Shown piece by piece: positions 50,264 to 59,077 of a DNA stretch of 60,810 nucleotides. The stretch covers positions 1 through 60,810 of the forward strand of contig JAJPHF010000041.1 in NCBI GenBank assembly GCA_021325365.1, written 5' to 3'. The translations under genes and the position numbers were made by a program. Within the stretch, counting starts at the first letter, position 1, and the number at the start of each line of letters is the position of its first letter. Source of the stretch: Pseudomonadota bacterium (GTDB lineage: Bacteria > Chloroflexota > UBA6077 > JAJPHF01). Under the pieces are notes generated by a model. It did not search any database. It was not told where the DNA came from and saw nothing but the letters and a program-made list of their open reading frames with translations.

Positions 50264-50619
50264 CCGCTCTGCCTCATCGCGCGTAGTCACTGTAGGGCGG
50301 GATAGGGCCGCGCGTCGCGGGACCCGGCCAAGCCCACCGAGATGATACCAGGCGGGGCGGTGCGAGCAGCCGACGGGGCTGCTGCCGCGCCGGGTCGACT
50401 GCCGCACGTTATCGCCGCACGGCCGCGAGGGCAAGCGCGGCACGTAACGAACGGCGCACAATTGCGCCTGCCGGGAAGGCGACCGGCACGGCGCGGCAGG
50501 TCGGCGCTAACCACATGGGCGTCGTTCGCGGGCCTGGCTCGAATAGACAGGGCCCTACCCCCGTGCTATGATCCTTGTGGGCTCGCGGGGCCGCGGCAGG
50601 CGGCCGTACGCGGGGAGAG
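50264..50619. other. Intergenic region with promoter for the DUF503 gene
   Basis: No gene seen. Near its right end is the promoter at 50544-50572. Confidence 0.5.
50544..50572 (+). promoter_or_regulatory. Putative sigma-A promoter for the DUF503 gene
   Basis: TAGACA (50544-50549), 17-base spacer, TATGAT (50567-50572), 47 bases before ATG 50620. Confidence 0.6.
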
Positions 50620-50913
50620 ATGATAGTTGGTGTGCTGCACGTGGTACTCAGTCTGCCAGCGAGCGAGTCGCTGAAGGACAAGCGCCAGGTGGTCAAGTCG
50701 GTACTCGCGCGGGTGCGCAACCAGTTCAACGTCGCAGCTGCTGAGGTCGACACGCAGGATCACCGGCAGCTGGCGACGTTGGGCTTTAGTTGCGTGAGCA
50801 ACGACGGGCGGCATGCGGAGCAGATGCTGGCCAAGGTTCTGGCTTACATCGAGGGGGCGCGCTGGGAGGCGGAAGTTACGGATTACCGGGTGGAGATCAT
50901 TCCGGTCGGGTAG
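50620..50913 (+). CDS. DUF503 family protein
   Basis: 97 aa. MIVGVLHVVLSLPASESLKD at the start, followed by KRQVVKSVLARVRNQFNVAA, is the DUF503 signature. These small ferredoxin-fold-like proteins (YlxP type) often lie near rbfA/infB and are thought to be ribosome-related; here it stands before a sigma factor instead. GGGGAGAG precedes the ATG and a good promoter lies upstream. Confidence 0.93.
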   Translation: MIVGVLHVVLSLPASESLKDKRQVVKSVLARVRNQFNVAAAEVDTQDHRQLATLGFSCVSNDGRHAEQMLAKVLAYIEGARWEAEVTDYRVEIIPVG

Positions 50914-51037
50914 GTGCGGCCGGACGCGGCGTGTGGCGCGCCGCGAGGCGGCCCGCCGCCCGGACGGCTGCTGGCACGGGGCCTGCCAGAGCGGTACCGC
51001 GGTGTCACGGGCAACGCGCTACCGCGAGGGACACACG

Positions 51038-51574
51038 ATGGCTACACCGGAGCACCCGCCGCTCGATCGGACCGAGTTCGAGCAGGTCGTGGCGGAATAC
51101 GCGGACCGTCTCTACAGCATCGCGCTGCGCATCACGGCGTCGCCCCCTGACGCGGAAGACGCGGTGCAAGAAGCCTTCGTGAGCGCCTACCACCACCTGG
51201 GGGATTACCGCGGCGAGGCCAAGCCGGCGACCTGGCTGTATCGCATCACCGTGAACGCAGCCCTCCGCCGCGTGCGCGCCCGGCCGCCGCACGAGTATCT
51301 GGATATACTGACCGAGACGAGTGAGCCGCTCGACGATTGGGCGACGCGCGTTCGTGACCCAGCGTTGGCGGCCGAGCTGCGGGATCAGCTCGAGCGGGCG
51401 CTGCAAGAGCTGGCGCCGGATCTGCGCGCGGCGGTAATCCTGCGTGACGTCGAGTGTCTCTCAGCGCGCGAGGCGGCTGCGGCATTGGACATCGGCGAGG
51501 CCGCGCTCAAGTCCCGCCTGCACCGTGCGCGGGTGCTGCTGCGCCAGGCGCTCGCCGACTACCTCAGCAGTTAG
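51038..51574 (+). CDS. ECF-type RNA polymerase sigma factor
   Basis: 178 aa. Region 2: FEQVVAEYADRLYSIALRIT, ASPPDAEDAVQEAFVSAYHH and ATWLYRITVNAALRRVR. Region 4: LERALQELAPDLRAAVILRD, ECLSAREAAAALDIGEAALK and SRLHRARVLLRQAL. It directs RNA polymerase to a stress or envelope regulon. The next gene (51614) is a membrane protein at the place where ECF anti-sigma factors usually stand. ATG 51038 has GCGAGGG upstream. Confidence 0.95.
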   Translation: MATPEHPPLDRTEFEQVVAEYADRLYSIALRITASPPDAEDAVQEAFVSAYHHLGDYRGEAKPATWLYRITVNAALRRVRARPPHEYLDILTETSEPLDDWATRVRDPALAAELRDQLERALQELAPDLRAAVILRDVECLSAREAAAALDIGEAALKSRLHRARVLLRQALADYLSS

Positions 51575-51613
51575 GCACGCGCGGGCGCGCTCCACGCGGG
51601 CGCAGAGGACTAC

Positions 51614-52201
51614 ATGGCCACGACTGAAGCCGGGGCGCCCCCGTTTCCCGACTGCTGGACCGCGTACGGCGCGACGAATCCGGAGCTAAGAAGCTATCGG
51701 GGCGTACCACGGCTGGCCACGGGGGTGGCCTGGGTCGTGCTCGTCGGCCAGGTGGGGATCGCGCTCGTGCTGGCGGCAGTCGTGCCCAGCGCGGCGTCTC
51801 CGGTCCTCCGCGTGGTGGTACTGGTCGCGGTCTGTGCGGTCCTTGGCTCCGCGGTCATTGGCGCGCTGCGGCTTCTAGCCACTGCGCGCCTCATCGCGCC
51901 GGGTATGGAGCATCTGCGGTTGACGCGTGCGCTCGGGCCGGCGGTGAACGTAGCCTGGGAGCAGATTGGCGAGATCGCGCTGGCGCAGCTTCCCGCGCGG
52001 CAGGCTGTTGGTTTGCGCCTGCGGCCCGGCGCCGCGTCCGGCTTGCCGACCCCCCTGCGTGCGATGCAGCGCCGCGTCTGCTCGGACTTCGACTTCTTGC
52101 TGTTCCCGGCCGACGGCAAGTGCGACCTGTTGGGCCGCGTGGTGCTCCGCTATTGCATCGACCGCGAAGCGCGCCGACGATTCGCGGGCGCGCCCGAGTG
52201 A
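51614..52201 (+). CDS. Membrane protein linked to the ECF sigma factor
   Basis: 195 aa. A 30-residue N-terminal segment is followed by two transmembrane helices (about residues 36-57 and 65-87, GVAWVVLVGQVGIALVLAAV and VLRVVVLVAVCAVLGSAVIG) and a C-terminal domain of about 100 residues resembling PH-like domains, with no zinc-binding HxxxCxxC of ZAS anti-sigma factors. It begins 39 bases after the sigma gene and is likely co-transcribed. A role in controlling the sigma factor is an inference from position only. Confidence 0.65.
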   Translation: MATTEAGAPPFPDCWTAYGATNPELRSYRGVPRLATGVAWVVLVGQVGIALVLAAVVPSAASPVLRVVVLVAVCAVLGSAVIGALRLLATARLIAPGMEHLRLTRALGPAVNVAWEQIGEIALAQLPARQAVGLRLRPGAASGLPTPLRAMQRRVCSDFDFLLFPADGKCDLLGRVVLRYCIDREARRRFAGAPE

Positions 52202-52414
52202 GCCGCGGCGCCAAAGGCGAAGTTAATCGACCTCTCATCGGCTGGGCGAGGCCCTGCCAGGCTCGCGCATTGTTCACTTGGGTCTGCTGCTTTCCGTGAC
52301 ATAGCTGTTCCGCGCGGCGCCTGCGCTGCCATCCCCTGGACGCTTTGTAAGCGTTCACGCGGCCTGAGCGACTGAGGCCGCGGGACCGAGGCCTATGCAT
52401 CCGGCCGAGGTCGA
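52202..52414. other. Left flank and end of the IS66-type element
   Basis: No gene. It contains the putative left terminal repeat at 52347-52358 and, left of it, GACGCTTT, a near match to GACAATTT on the far side of the element. Confidence 0.5.
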
Positions 52415-52978
52415 CTAGGTCCTTAGGCCGGAGTCCAGTCGGTACCGGAGGTACACGACGCCGCTGGCGAACCGCCGGGTTTCCACCAGACGAAGGGACA
52501 GGCTTACGCCTTCGAGGAGGCACGGCTTGCCGCCCCCAAGCACGACGGGCCATGTCAACAGGCGGAGTTCATCTACGAGGCCGGCAGCGAGGGCCTGCCC
52601 AGCGAGATTCGCGCCGCCGATGGTGAGGCGCCGAGCCGCAGCCGCCTTCAGGCGCCGCACGGCCTCGGGGTCGAAGTCGTGCTCGAGCCTCGTCCGGGCA
52701 CTGGATACCGACTCGAGGCTGCGTGAGTACACCACCTTGTCCGCGTCCCGCCACATCTCGGCGAATTCTCGGACATACCCTTCGTCCGGGACGGCGCGCT
52801 CCCAGTAGAGCATGGTCTCGTACATCCGGCGTCCGTACAGGTACGTCCCGGCAGGCCTCTCGAGCTCAGTGACGAAGGAAAAGAACTCCTCATCCGGTGC
52901 GGACCAGTCGAGCCGACCGTCAGGGTCCTCCGTGTAGTCGTCGACGGAGATATTGGCGGTGTAGACGAGATCGGCCAT
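52415..52978 (-). CDS. RibD C-terminal/dihydrofolate reductase-like protein
   Basis: 187 aa. NADPH-binding reductase of the RibD_C fold: LVYTANISVDDYTEDPDG at the N-terminus, GTYLYGRRMYETMLYW, KVVYSRSLESV, LTIGGANLAGQALAAGLVDE and VVLGGGKPCL. Members are found in riboflavin synthesis but also as stand-alone reductases of unknown substrate, frequently mobile. It appears intact and lies inside the IS66-type ends, so it may be a passenger gene. GGGGCCAAACCG-like leader lacks a strong ribosome site. Confidence 0.88.
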   Translation of the reverse strand: MADLVYTANISVDDYTEDPDGRLDWSAPDEEFFSFVTELERPAGTYLYGRRMYETMLYWERAVPDEGYVREFAEMWRDADKVVYSRSLESVSSARTRLEHDFDPEAVRRLKAAAARRLTIGGANLAGQALAAGLVDELRLLTWPVVLGGGKPCLLEGVSLSLRLVETRRFASGVVYLRYRLDSGLRT

Positions 52979-53062
52979 CGGTTTGGCCCCCTTCCCGTGT
53001 CGTTCGTGGGAAACCAGAGGCGACCAGGTCGGTCATCAGCCCTGAGGGTTGGTGGGACGTGT

Positions 53063-54511
53063 TCACTGCGTCTGCGGTGCAGGGAGGAGCGATGGGACTG
53101 CGGTGCCTTGGACTGCTGCCTCGCCTGCCGCCACCAGGAAGTCTACCAAGTGCCGTCCTTGCTCACGGCAGGAGCCTACCCCCGTCAGGAGCCGCGCGGC
53201 GAACCGACTCCCCGCCTCGCTGTGCGCCCCGACGCTGCCCTTGCGCCACAGCACCGCCGGCCGCAAGGCCCGCTCCGCCCCGTTGTTGGGCGGCTCGACG
53301 CCTTCCACCCGCGCAACGGTCCACAGCGCCGCCCACCACTTCGTCACCTCCCGGCACAACCCCCGGCCTTGCCGTCTGAGCTTTCCTGCCCACGCCGCAG
53401 CAGCCGCCCCAGCCGCGCTTGGAGCGGGATCAATCGCCGCTGCAACGCCTTTCGGTCGCACTCGCCGGCTCGGAAGCGGTGCAGAGCGCGAAAAGGCGCT
53501 CGATCTCCGCCAGGCCCCAGCGACCAACCGGTGCCGCGGCTCCGCCGCGGTCGATCAGCGCCTGGGAGTCGCCTTTGAGGGGCGCGTAACATATGGGCGC
53601 GGCGGTCGGGGGGGAACCGGTTGTAGGCCGATCAGCGATCCGACCCGACCACGCCCCTGAATTCGGGCCCCAGCAGCGCCGCCACTGCGGCCCCACTGCG
53701 GGCGCGGTCAATCCGCAACACCGTCAGCGTGGCGGTCACGGCCGTCCACCGCCACGCCCGCTGCTGCGCTTCCCGCCAGCCGGTCTGATCCACCTTGACC
53801 ACGGCCGCTTCTTGTACCACGGCCTGGGCTTCCGCCACTACCGGCGCCAGGGCGGCACTCTGCGTCTGCTCTTGGCGCACCACCGCACCGAGGGTCACCC
53901 GGCCCTTCCACAGGTCCTGCAGTAGCTGCCACACTTCCCGGCGGCTCAACCGATACCGGCCACTCAGCAACGCCACCACCGCGGTGAGCCGTGCGCCGAA
54001 CGGTCGCCGGCAGACTGTCGCGCGTGCGGCGGCTACAATGGGCACACCGCCGCACCATCATCTGGTACTCAGTCACGCGCACCGCCAGTGGGAGCAGTTC
54101 CACTACTTGATGTCGCCACACCCGCCCACGGGGGCGGCCGGCGGGTTCAGGAAACGGCTGCTGACGATGCTGGCACCGCTCCGGCACGACCACCACGACC
54201 TTGTCCACCTGTTCGATCGGCAGCAACGCGCGGAACGCCCCTCGATGTCCCGGTTGGCCGCCCCGCTTCCGGCCGGAGGGCGGCGCTTTCGGGCGCACCG
54301 GGGCCTGCGGGGAATCCGAGGAAGGCGGCCGGGAGGAGTTCGCTGAGTTCTGGCCCAGCCGGGCTTCCAGCTCCTGGACTCGCGCGTGCAAGGCCGCATT
54401 CTCGACACGCAGGGCGGCATTCTGTTCCCACAGGGCAGCGTTCTCCAAGAGGTCGGGCGCCGGCCCCGTCGCCCACAGGTTGGGCGCCAGCGGCAACGTC
54501 GTCTCGATCAT
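53063..54511 (-). pseudogene. IS66-family transposase (TnpC), frameshifted
   Basis: Recognisable in order on the minus strand. First, an N-terminal coiled coil with LGQNSANSSRPPSSD (54511 to about 54350). Second, a zinc-finger region RCAHCSRRTRD (to about 54000). Third, after a frameshift, LTAVVALLSGRYRLSRREVW and VKVDQTGWREAQQ with the first catalytic Asp. Fourth, GVVGSDR followed by TGA at 53632-53634 where Trp is expected. Fifth, after further shifts, RGGAAAPVGRWGLAEIERLF, CREVTKWWAALW and PNNGAERALRPAVLW with the last catalytic Glu. At least four frameshifts plus a nonsense codon make it non-functional. Confidence 0.9.
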
Positions 54512-54656
54512 GCCGCTGTTCTAGCGCGTTGCCCCTCCTGGAGCAAGCCCGCCGCGGCGTCTCCTAAAGGGGGAGGTGAACGCTTACGACAATTTATGCT
54601 GTAACCCATCTTGGAGACCGGCCACCAGCTTGTCAGCTCCTGGAGACACCCGTACC

Positions 54657-55073
54657 ATGCGCGACGAGCCGCTACTGCGGCTGCACGGGCTTGCCGATAA
54701 CATGACTGAACTGTGCATCTGCGAAGACTATGTAGCTAGTATCACGTACAGAACCTGCCTGATCTTCCGGAAACGTATTGCCAAATTTATGCGGTATCCG
54801 GCGATTCGACGAATTCTAGTGCGCGATGGTCCTCGCTACGCCACATTGCGCCTCGAAGACAGCCATGGTCAGGTCATCAATATCATTGGAGCGAGTCCCG
54901 CGGAGATGCAGCAGGCCGGCATGCTGATCAGTGAGCGGATCTATCGTGCTCACGTAAACGCCGAAGGCTCGCCAGCAGACGGAATGCTAGTATTTCCCGA
55001 AACGCTAGCTGCGCTACACGAGCGCGGCCTGCTGACCGACGCCTATTTCGCGGCCAAGCAACAAGAGGCCTAG
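54657..55073 (+). CDS. Hypothetical protein with SHOCT-like C-terminus
   Basis: 138 aa. ATG 54657 with GGAG ten bases upstream. The body resembles no family I recognise; a PH-like beta-rich core (VASITYRTCLIFRKRIAKF, RYATLRLEDSHGQVINIIG) is followed by a short amphipathic end FPETLAALHERGLLTDAYFA that resembles the SHOCT oligomerisation motif. Lower GC than most of the window, next to the IS66-type element: likely acquired. Confidence 0.65.
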   Translation: MRDEPLLRLHGLADNMTELCICEDYVASITYRTCLIFRKRIAKFMRYPAIRRILVRDGPRYATLRLEDSHGQVINIIGASPAEMQQAGMLISERIYRAHVNAEGSPADGMLVFPETLAALHERGLLTDAYFAAKQQEA

Positions 55074-55470
55074 GAACACCCCAAACCTCCGGCGCCAGGC
55101 GAGCATTCCTGCCAAGTACGGCCCGGGATAATGTGTACGCTCGGCGAAACCGAGCGTACACATTATCCCGGGCCGGCAGGTTGGTAATCCTCTCGAAGTG
55201 CGCCACCAGCAGATTCCAGTGAGGTCGATTCATTCGTCTATCAACATAACCGGAGATGGCATAGCAAGGACCGGACGGATTCGCCGTCTACTGCGGTCAG
55301 ACGGGTGCTGTAACGTTTTTACTCGGGGATCGTTATCTATTATGCCGAGCAGAGATGCCAACTGCGTTTCAAGGAGAGCATATCGACATAATCTGAAGAA
55401 CATAATAGAAGGGGTCTTGGTATTGCGCGGCTGCCCTGGCAACGTGGCTTGTTGACTATCGGAGGATGGA
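55074..55470. other. AT-richer intergenic region with long perfect hairpin
   Basis: No gene is supported. It contains the hairpin 55119-55175 and an AT-rich stretch (55200-55460) with no protein-like frame. Confidence 0.5.
55119..55175. repeat. Perfect 26-bp stem hairpin
   Basis: Left arm 55119-55144 (CGGCCCGGGATAATGTGTAC...) and right arm 55150-55175 are exact complements around loop CGAAA. It contains the AT-rich core ATAATGTGTAC. No T-run follows. It stands 45 bases after the stop at 55073. Confidence 0.8.
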
Positions 55471-55944
55471 ATGGCCAGGCCCTGCTGCCCCTTGTGCGGC
55501 GATAGCTTTAGCGTAATCAAGATCAGCCGCCTTCACCGCGCGCAGCATGTGCGATGGGCGACCGACACGGCGCAGGCGCAATTCCTCTTGGATCAATTGG
55601 CTCCGCCCCACCTAAGTGAGATCCCCGGCCGCTATATCGCGCTGGCGGGACTGGTCGGAGTGCTGCTCTGGCTAGCCAGCGGCCTCACCCTGCTGTGTTT
55701 GGCACTGCCACTCTGTATTGGGACCGTGGTTGAAGTCGTCCTGGGTGGAGACCAGCTCCAACTGCTGCACTGCTATCGACAGGCCCGGGGCGTCTGGCAC
55801 GCGGCCTACTACTGTGCCACGCACGACCGAGTGTTCTTACCCGACGACGGGCAGATGCTGGTTCCGGCCGAGTTTGCGCGATTGCTGGGCAGCGATGGCC
55901 CCACGCTAGCGCGCCCGGGCGCCGCGACCGTGGACGCGCGCTGA
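55471..55944 (+). CDS. Hypothetical zinc-ribbon membrane protein
   Basis: 157 aa. The N-terminal CCPLCGDSFS gives a possible zinc-binding half; a hydrophobic segment follows (LAGLVGVLLWLASGLTLLCL). The C-terminal part contains YYCATHDRVFLPDDG, which resembles the end of LITAF-like or DUF zinc-ribbon proteins where a C-x-x-H pair would complete the metal site. Function unknown. Terminated by the hairpin at 55945-55981. Confidence 0.65.
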   Translation: MARPCCPLCGDSFSVIKISRLHRAQHVRWATDTAQAQFLLDQLAPPHLSEIPGRYIALAGLVGVLLWLASGLTLLCLALPLCIGTVVEVVLGGDQLQLLHCYRQARGVWHAAYYCATHDRVFLPDDGQMLVPAEFARLLGSDGPTLARPGAATVDAR

Positions 55945-55981
55945 GGGCCGGGGCACGCACGTTGCCTCCGTGCCCTGGCCC
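55945..55981 (+). terminator. Intrinsic terminator after 55944
   Basis: GGGCCGGGGCACG and CGTGCCCTGGCCC pair at 12 of 13 positions around an 11-base loop, followed shortly by CTTTCT. Confidence 0.65.
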
Positions 55982-56028
55982 CGCCTTTCTACGTGCTGCC
56001 CAGCGCTGCCGCGAACCCTCGGCCGGCC

Positions 56029-57273
56029 TCAGGACGCGGCGGGACGGAGCGGCAGGGTGACCCGCAGTAGCGGGGCGCCGTCGGGGGTGCGCCGGTAACC
56101 TACGGTGCCACCGTGGCACTCCACTACTCCGCGCAGCAGATAGAGTGTTGCATCGGCGTCAGCGGCCCACTCGCCCTCGCGCGGCCAGGACTCATCCGCC
56201 GGCGGCGCGCCCACCCAAACCTGGGCGATGTCGCCCGCTTCCACGACTTCAATCGGAAGGCTGCCGCCTTCGGGCGCCACGCTGCAACGCAGGCCATCGA
56301 GCGCTGCGGCGAGCGCACGCCGTAGGCGCCCGGCGTCCCAGGTCCCCGGCACGGCCGAGGGCGGCAAGCGCAGGTGGAGCGACGGTGCATCCGTGCGCGG
56401 CAGCTCAGCGGCGACGGCCTCGACGATCTGGCGCAAGTCTACTTGTTCTCGCTCGAGCGCCACTCTGCCGCCGTGCAGGCGGCCGAGGTCCACAAGGGCA
56501 GTGAGCGTTCCGACCAGCGTGCCGACCTGCTCCTCCACGATCCCCGTCCAGCGGTCGGCCCGCGGCGCGACATCAACCGGCAAGTGTCGCCGTAGGAGCT
56601 GCGTGTACCCCTTGATAGATGTGGCGATGTTCTTGAGATCGTGCGCAGCCACGGCAAGGAACTCGGCGTCCTCGCGCCGTGCCGCCAGCGGCGCCGCAAG
56701 GGCGACCGCCGCCTGGGCCGCCTGGGCGCCGAGAAGGGCGAGCACACGGCTCAGGAGAACGTCCGCCGCGGCGGGCCGGACGGCCACGAGGTAGGCCAGG
56801 CCCACTCGACGCGGGCCGGCGATCAGCGGCACGACCCATATCGGCACGTCGTGCCCGTTGCTCAGCCCCACCGCGGCGGACCCGGCCCTTGCGAAAGTGA
56901 AGAGCGCCACCCCGCGAGCGAACGCCTCCGCAGCATAGGGGGCGTCGGTGAGGGCGAGCCTTTCGGTCGGCGGCGCGTCCGCAGTTTCGGGCCACGCCCC
57001 GGCGCGCGTCAAGCGCGCGTTATCTCCCGAATCAACGAGCCAGACGGTAGCCTGTTCAGCCACAGCGGCACGCGCCAACCGGCGCGCGATCGCCTGCCCC
57101 AGCGCCGGTAGGTCCGGCGCCGCGGCGAAGGCGGCGACCCCGTCCGCGAGCAGGTCCAGAGTCGATCTAAGCGAGACGCTCTCAGCCGCAAGATCGCGCG
57201 CGCCGTTCGGGTGGGCGCGGTTGGCGGCTGGGCGCTGGGACATTCGATCAGCAGTCAATAGTCGCTCGAGCAC
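56029..57273 (-). CDS. GAF-domain sensor histidine kinase-like protein
   Basis: 414 aa. A GAF-like sensory domain (about residues 35-185, with AVAEQATVWLVDSGDNARL and VPIWVVPLIAGPRRVGLAYL) is followed by a HisKA-type dimerisation helix with the phospho-His in VAAHDLKNIATSIKGYTQLL. The ATPase domain is degenerate: the N-box Asn and G-box glycines are hard to find. It may be an inactive or signalling-adaptor kinase. GTG 57273 has GAGGAGGC eight bases upstream. It is divergent from otsA, with a 165-base shared promoter region; no response regulator is adjacent. Confidence 0.75.
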   Translation of the reverse strand: MLERLLTADRMSQRPAANRAHPNGARDLAAESVSLRSTLDLLADGVAAFAAAPDLPALGQAIARRLARAAVAEQATVWLVDSGDNARLTRAGAWPETADAPPTERLALTDAPYAAEAFARGVALFTFARAGSAAVGLSNGHDVPIWVVPLIAGPRRVGLAYLVAVRPAAADVLLSRVLALLGAQAAQAAVALAAPLAARREDAEFLAVAAHDLKNIATSIKGYTQLLRRHLPVDVAPRADRWTGIVEEQVGTLVGTLTALVDLGRLHGGRVALEREQVDLRQIVEAVAAELPRTDAPSLHLRLPPSAVPGTWDAGRLRRALAAALDGLRCSVAPEGGSLPIEVVEAGDIAQVWVGAPPADESWPREGEWAADADATLYLLRGVVECHGGTVGYRRTPDGAPLLRVTLPLRPAAS

Positions 57274-57438
57274 AGCGTTTGCCTCCTCGGCGAGGCAATC
57301 ACGCAAGATGTTTGCACGAAGCGTGCCAGGACCGGGGATGCCGTAGATATGGTACGCTTCTTGCAAAGCGCGGGGCGGCCGACCGTCCGGTCTCGTAAGG
57401 CCTCTGTGATCCGGGGCCGGCACGGCAGCGGGGGGCAG

Positions 57439-58998
57439 ATGGCTACTGAGGATACGACGACGACCACCTTCACCGACGACGCCCCGTCCGGCGAGCGACT
57501 GCTACTGGTCAGCAACCGCGGACCGGTCACCTATGACGTGACGCGCGACGGCCGCTTGCGCCCTACACGCGGGAGCGGCGGCGTGGTGACGGCCCTGGAA
57601 GCCGTGCGGGGCCAGCGGCCCGTACGGTGGATCGCCTGCGCGATGACCGAGGGCGACCGTCGGGCCGCGGCGGAAGGGCTTACCGCCTCGGACGAATGGT
57701 TCTCTCAGGGATTTGTCGTGCTACCGCGCGACGTCTACCGCAAGTACTACGAGGTCTTTGCCAATCGGGTGATCTGGTTCCTGCAACATTATCTCTGGAA
57801 CGCGCCGTACGAGCCGAAGATCGACGCGCGCATGTGGGACGCCTGGGAGAGCGGCTACGTGCCCGCCAACGCCGCGTTCGCAGACGCCGTGGTGGCCGAG
57901 CTGGAGCGGGGCGGCGACGCAGCCGTGATGCTGCAAGACTATCATCTCTACCTGGCGGCCGCACGCATCCGCGAGCGGGTGCCGGACGCGGTGCTGCAGC
58001 ACTTCACGCACATCCCTTGGCCGGAGCCGCGCTACTGGCAACTGCTGCCGCAAGTGATGCGCCGCGCGATATGCGAGAGCATGGTAGCCAATGACATCGT
58101 CGGCTTGCAGACCGAGCGGGACGTGACCAACTTCCTGGCGACGGCCTACGACAACCTGCCGGGCGTCGAAGTGGATGCGGGCGCGGGCCTGCTGCGCTAC
58201 CGAGGACGCGAGGTCGCCGTCCGGGCCTACCCGATCTCGGTGGACCCGGCGCGGCTGAGGCGCGTGGTGCGGTCCGCCGAGGCGCGGCGCCACGTCGCCC
58301 GGCTGGCGGCGCTGGCGGGCGAGCGCACGATCGTGCGGGTGGACCGCATGGACCCGAGCAAGAACATCGTGCGCGGCTTCGAGGCGTTCGACCGCTTGCT
58401 GCGGCGGCGGCCCGAGCTGCGCGGCCGGGTGCGCTTCCTGGCCTTCCTGGTGCCGACGCGCGAGAAGGTACCCGCGTACCGGCGGTACCGCGAGCAGGTG
58501 ATGGCGCTGGTGGAGCGCATCAACGCGCGCCACGGCCGGCCGGGCTGGCAGCCGATCGAGGTGTTCTACGAGAACCATTACCTACAGGCGCTGGCGGGCA
58601 TGACGCTGTACGACGTGCTGCTGGTGAACCCGGTGCTCGACGGGATGAACCTTGTTGCCAAAGAGGGGCCGATCGTCAATGAGCGCGCGGGGGTATTGGT
58701 GTTGTCCGAGGGCGCGGGCGCGCACAACCAGCTGGCGGGCTGGGCGCTGTCGGTCGCGCCCGCCGACGTGGAGGGCACGGCGGAGACGCTCGAGCGCGCG
58801 CTGCTGATGCCGCGGGCAGAGCGCGAGGCGCGGGCGGCGGCGCTGCGGCTGGGCATCGAGCGCGAGGACGTGCAGGCGTGGATGCGCGCCCAGGTCGACG
58901 ACGTTGCGCGTCTGGTCGGGCCACGCCGCGGCCGCTCCACGGCGCCGGTCGGGCCGGCGGCGCCCCGCGCCGCGGCCGCCGCGCATCTCCCGGTCTAG
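57439..58998 (+). CDS. otsA: Alpha,alpha-trehalose-phosphate synthase (GT20)
   Basis: 519 aa. Glycosyltransferase family 20: RLLLVSNRGPVTYD at the start (glucose-6-phosphate contacts), AVMLQDYHLYLAAARIRERV, FTHIPWPEPRYWQLLP, VRVDRMDPSKNIVRGFEAF (donor-binding Arg/Lys) and LYDVLLVNPVLDGMNLVAKE, with VLVLSEGAGAHNQL. It makes trehalose-6-phosphate from UDP- or GDP-glucose and glucose-6-phosphate for osmotic protection. No trehalose-6-phosphatase domain is fused and none is adjacent. The start ATG 57439 follows GGGGGGCAG. Ends at the hairpin 59025-59056. Confidence 0.93.
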   Translation: MATEDTTTTTFTDDAPSGERLLLVSNRGPVTYDVTRDGRLRPTRGSGGVVTALEAVRGQRPVRWIACAMTEGDRRAAAEGLTASDEWFSQGFVVLPRDVYRKYYEVFANRVIWFLQHYLWNAPYEPKIDARMWDAWESGYVPANAAFADAVVAELERGGDAAVMLQDYHLYLAAARIRERVPDAVLQHFTHIPWPEPRYWQLLPQVMRRAICESMVANDIVGLQTERDVTNFLATAYDNLPGVEVDAGAGLLRYRGREVAVRAYPISVDPARLRRVVRSAEARRHVARLAALAGERTIVRVDRMDPSKNIVRGFEAFDRLLRRRPELRGRVRFLAFLVPTREKVPAYRRYREQVMALVERINARHGRPGWQPIEVFYENHYLQALAGMTLYDVLLVNPVLDGMNLVAKEGPIVNERAGVLVLSEGAGAHNQLAGWALSVAPADVEGTAETLERALLMPRAEREARAAALRLGIEREDVQAWMRAQVDDVARLVGPRRGRSTAPVGPAAPRAAAAAHLPV

Positions 58999-59024
58999 TG
59001 CCGGCGCTTGCGCGCGAGGCACCG

Positions 59025-59056
59025 ACAAGCCCCCGGTTGCTGAACCGGGGGCTTGT
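59025..59056. terminator. Bidirectional terminator between otsA and citrate synthase
   Basis: ACAAGCCCCCGGTT-GCTG-AACCGGGGGCTTGT: perfect 14-bp stem with 4-base loop between two convergent genes. Confidence 0.85.
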
Positions 59057-59077
59057 GTGTGACGCCCACACGGCACG

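Larger units (their letters stand above)
52347..54587. mobile_element. Decayed IS66-type element with passenger gene
   Basis: Both ends carry GTAAGCGTTCAC as inverted repeats (52347-52358, and its complement at 54576-54587), matching IS66-family termini that begin GTAAGCG. Eight flanking bases on each side (GACGCTTT and GACAATTT) agree at six positions, consistent with an aged 8-bp target duplication. The element holds one tnpC-type transposase pseudogene (53063-54511) and a RibD/DHFR-like gene (52415-52978); tnpA and tnpB are absent. A weaker match GGACGTGTTCAC at 53055-53066 is an alternative left end that would exclude the DHFR-like gene. Confidence 0.65.
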
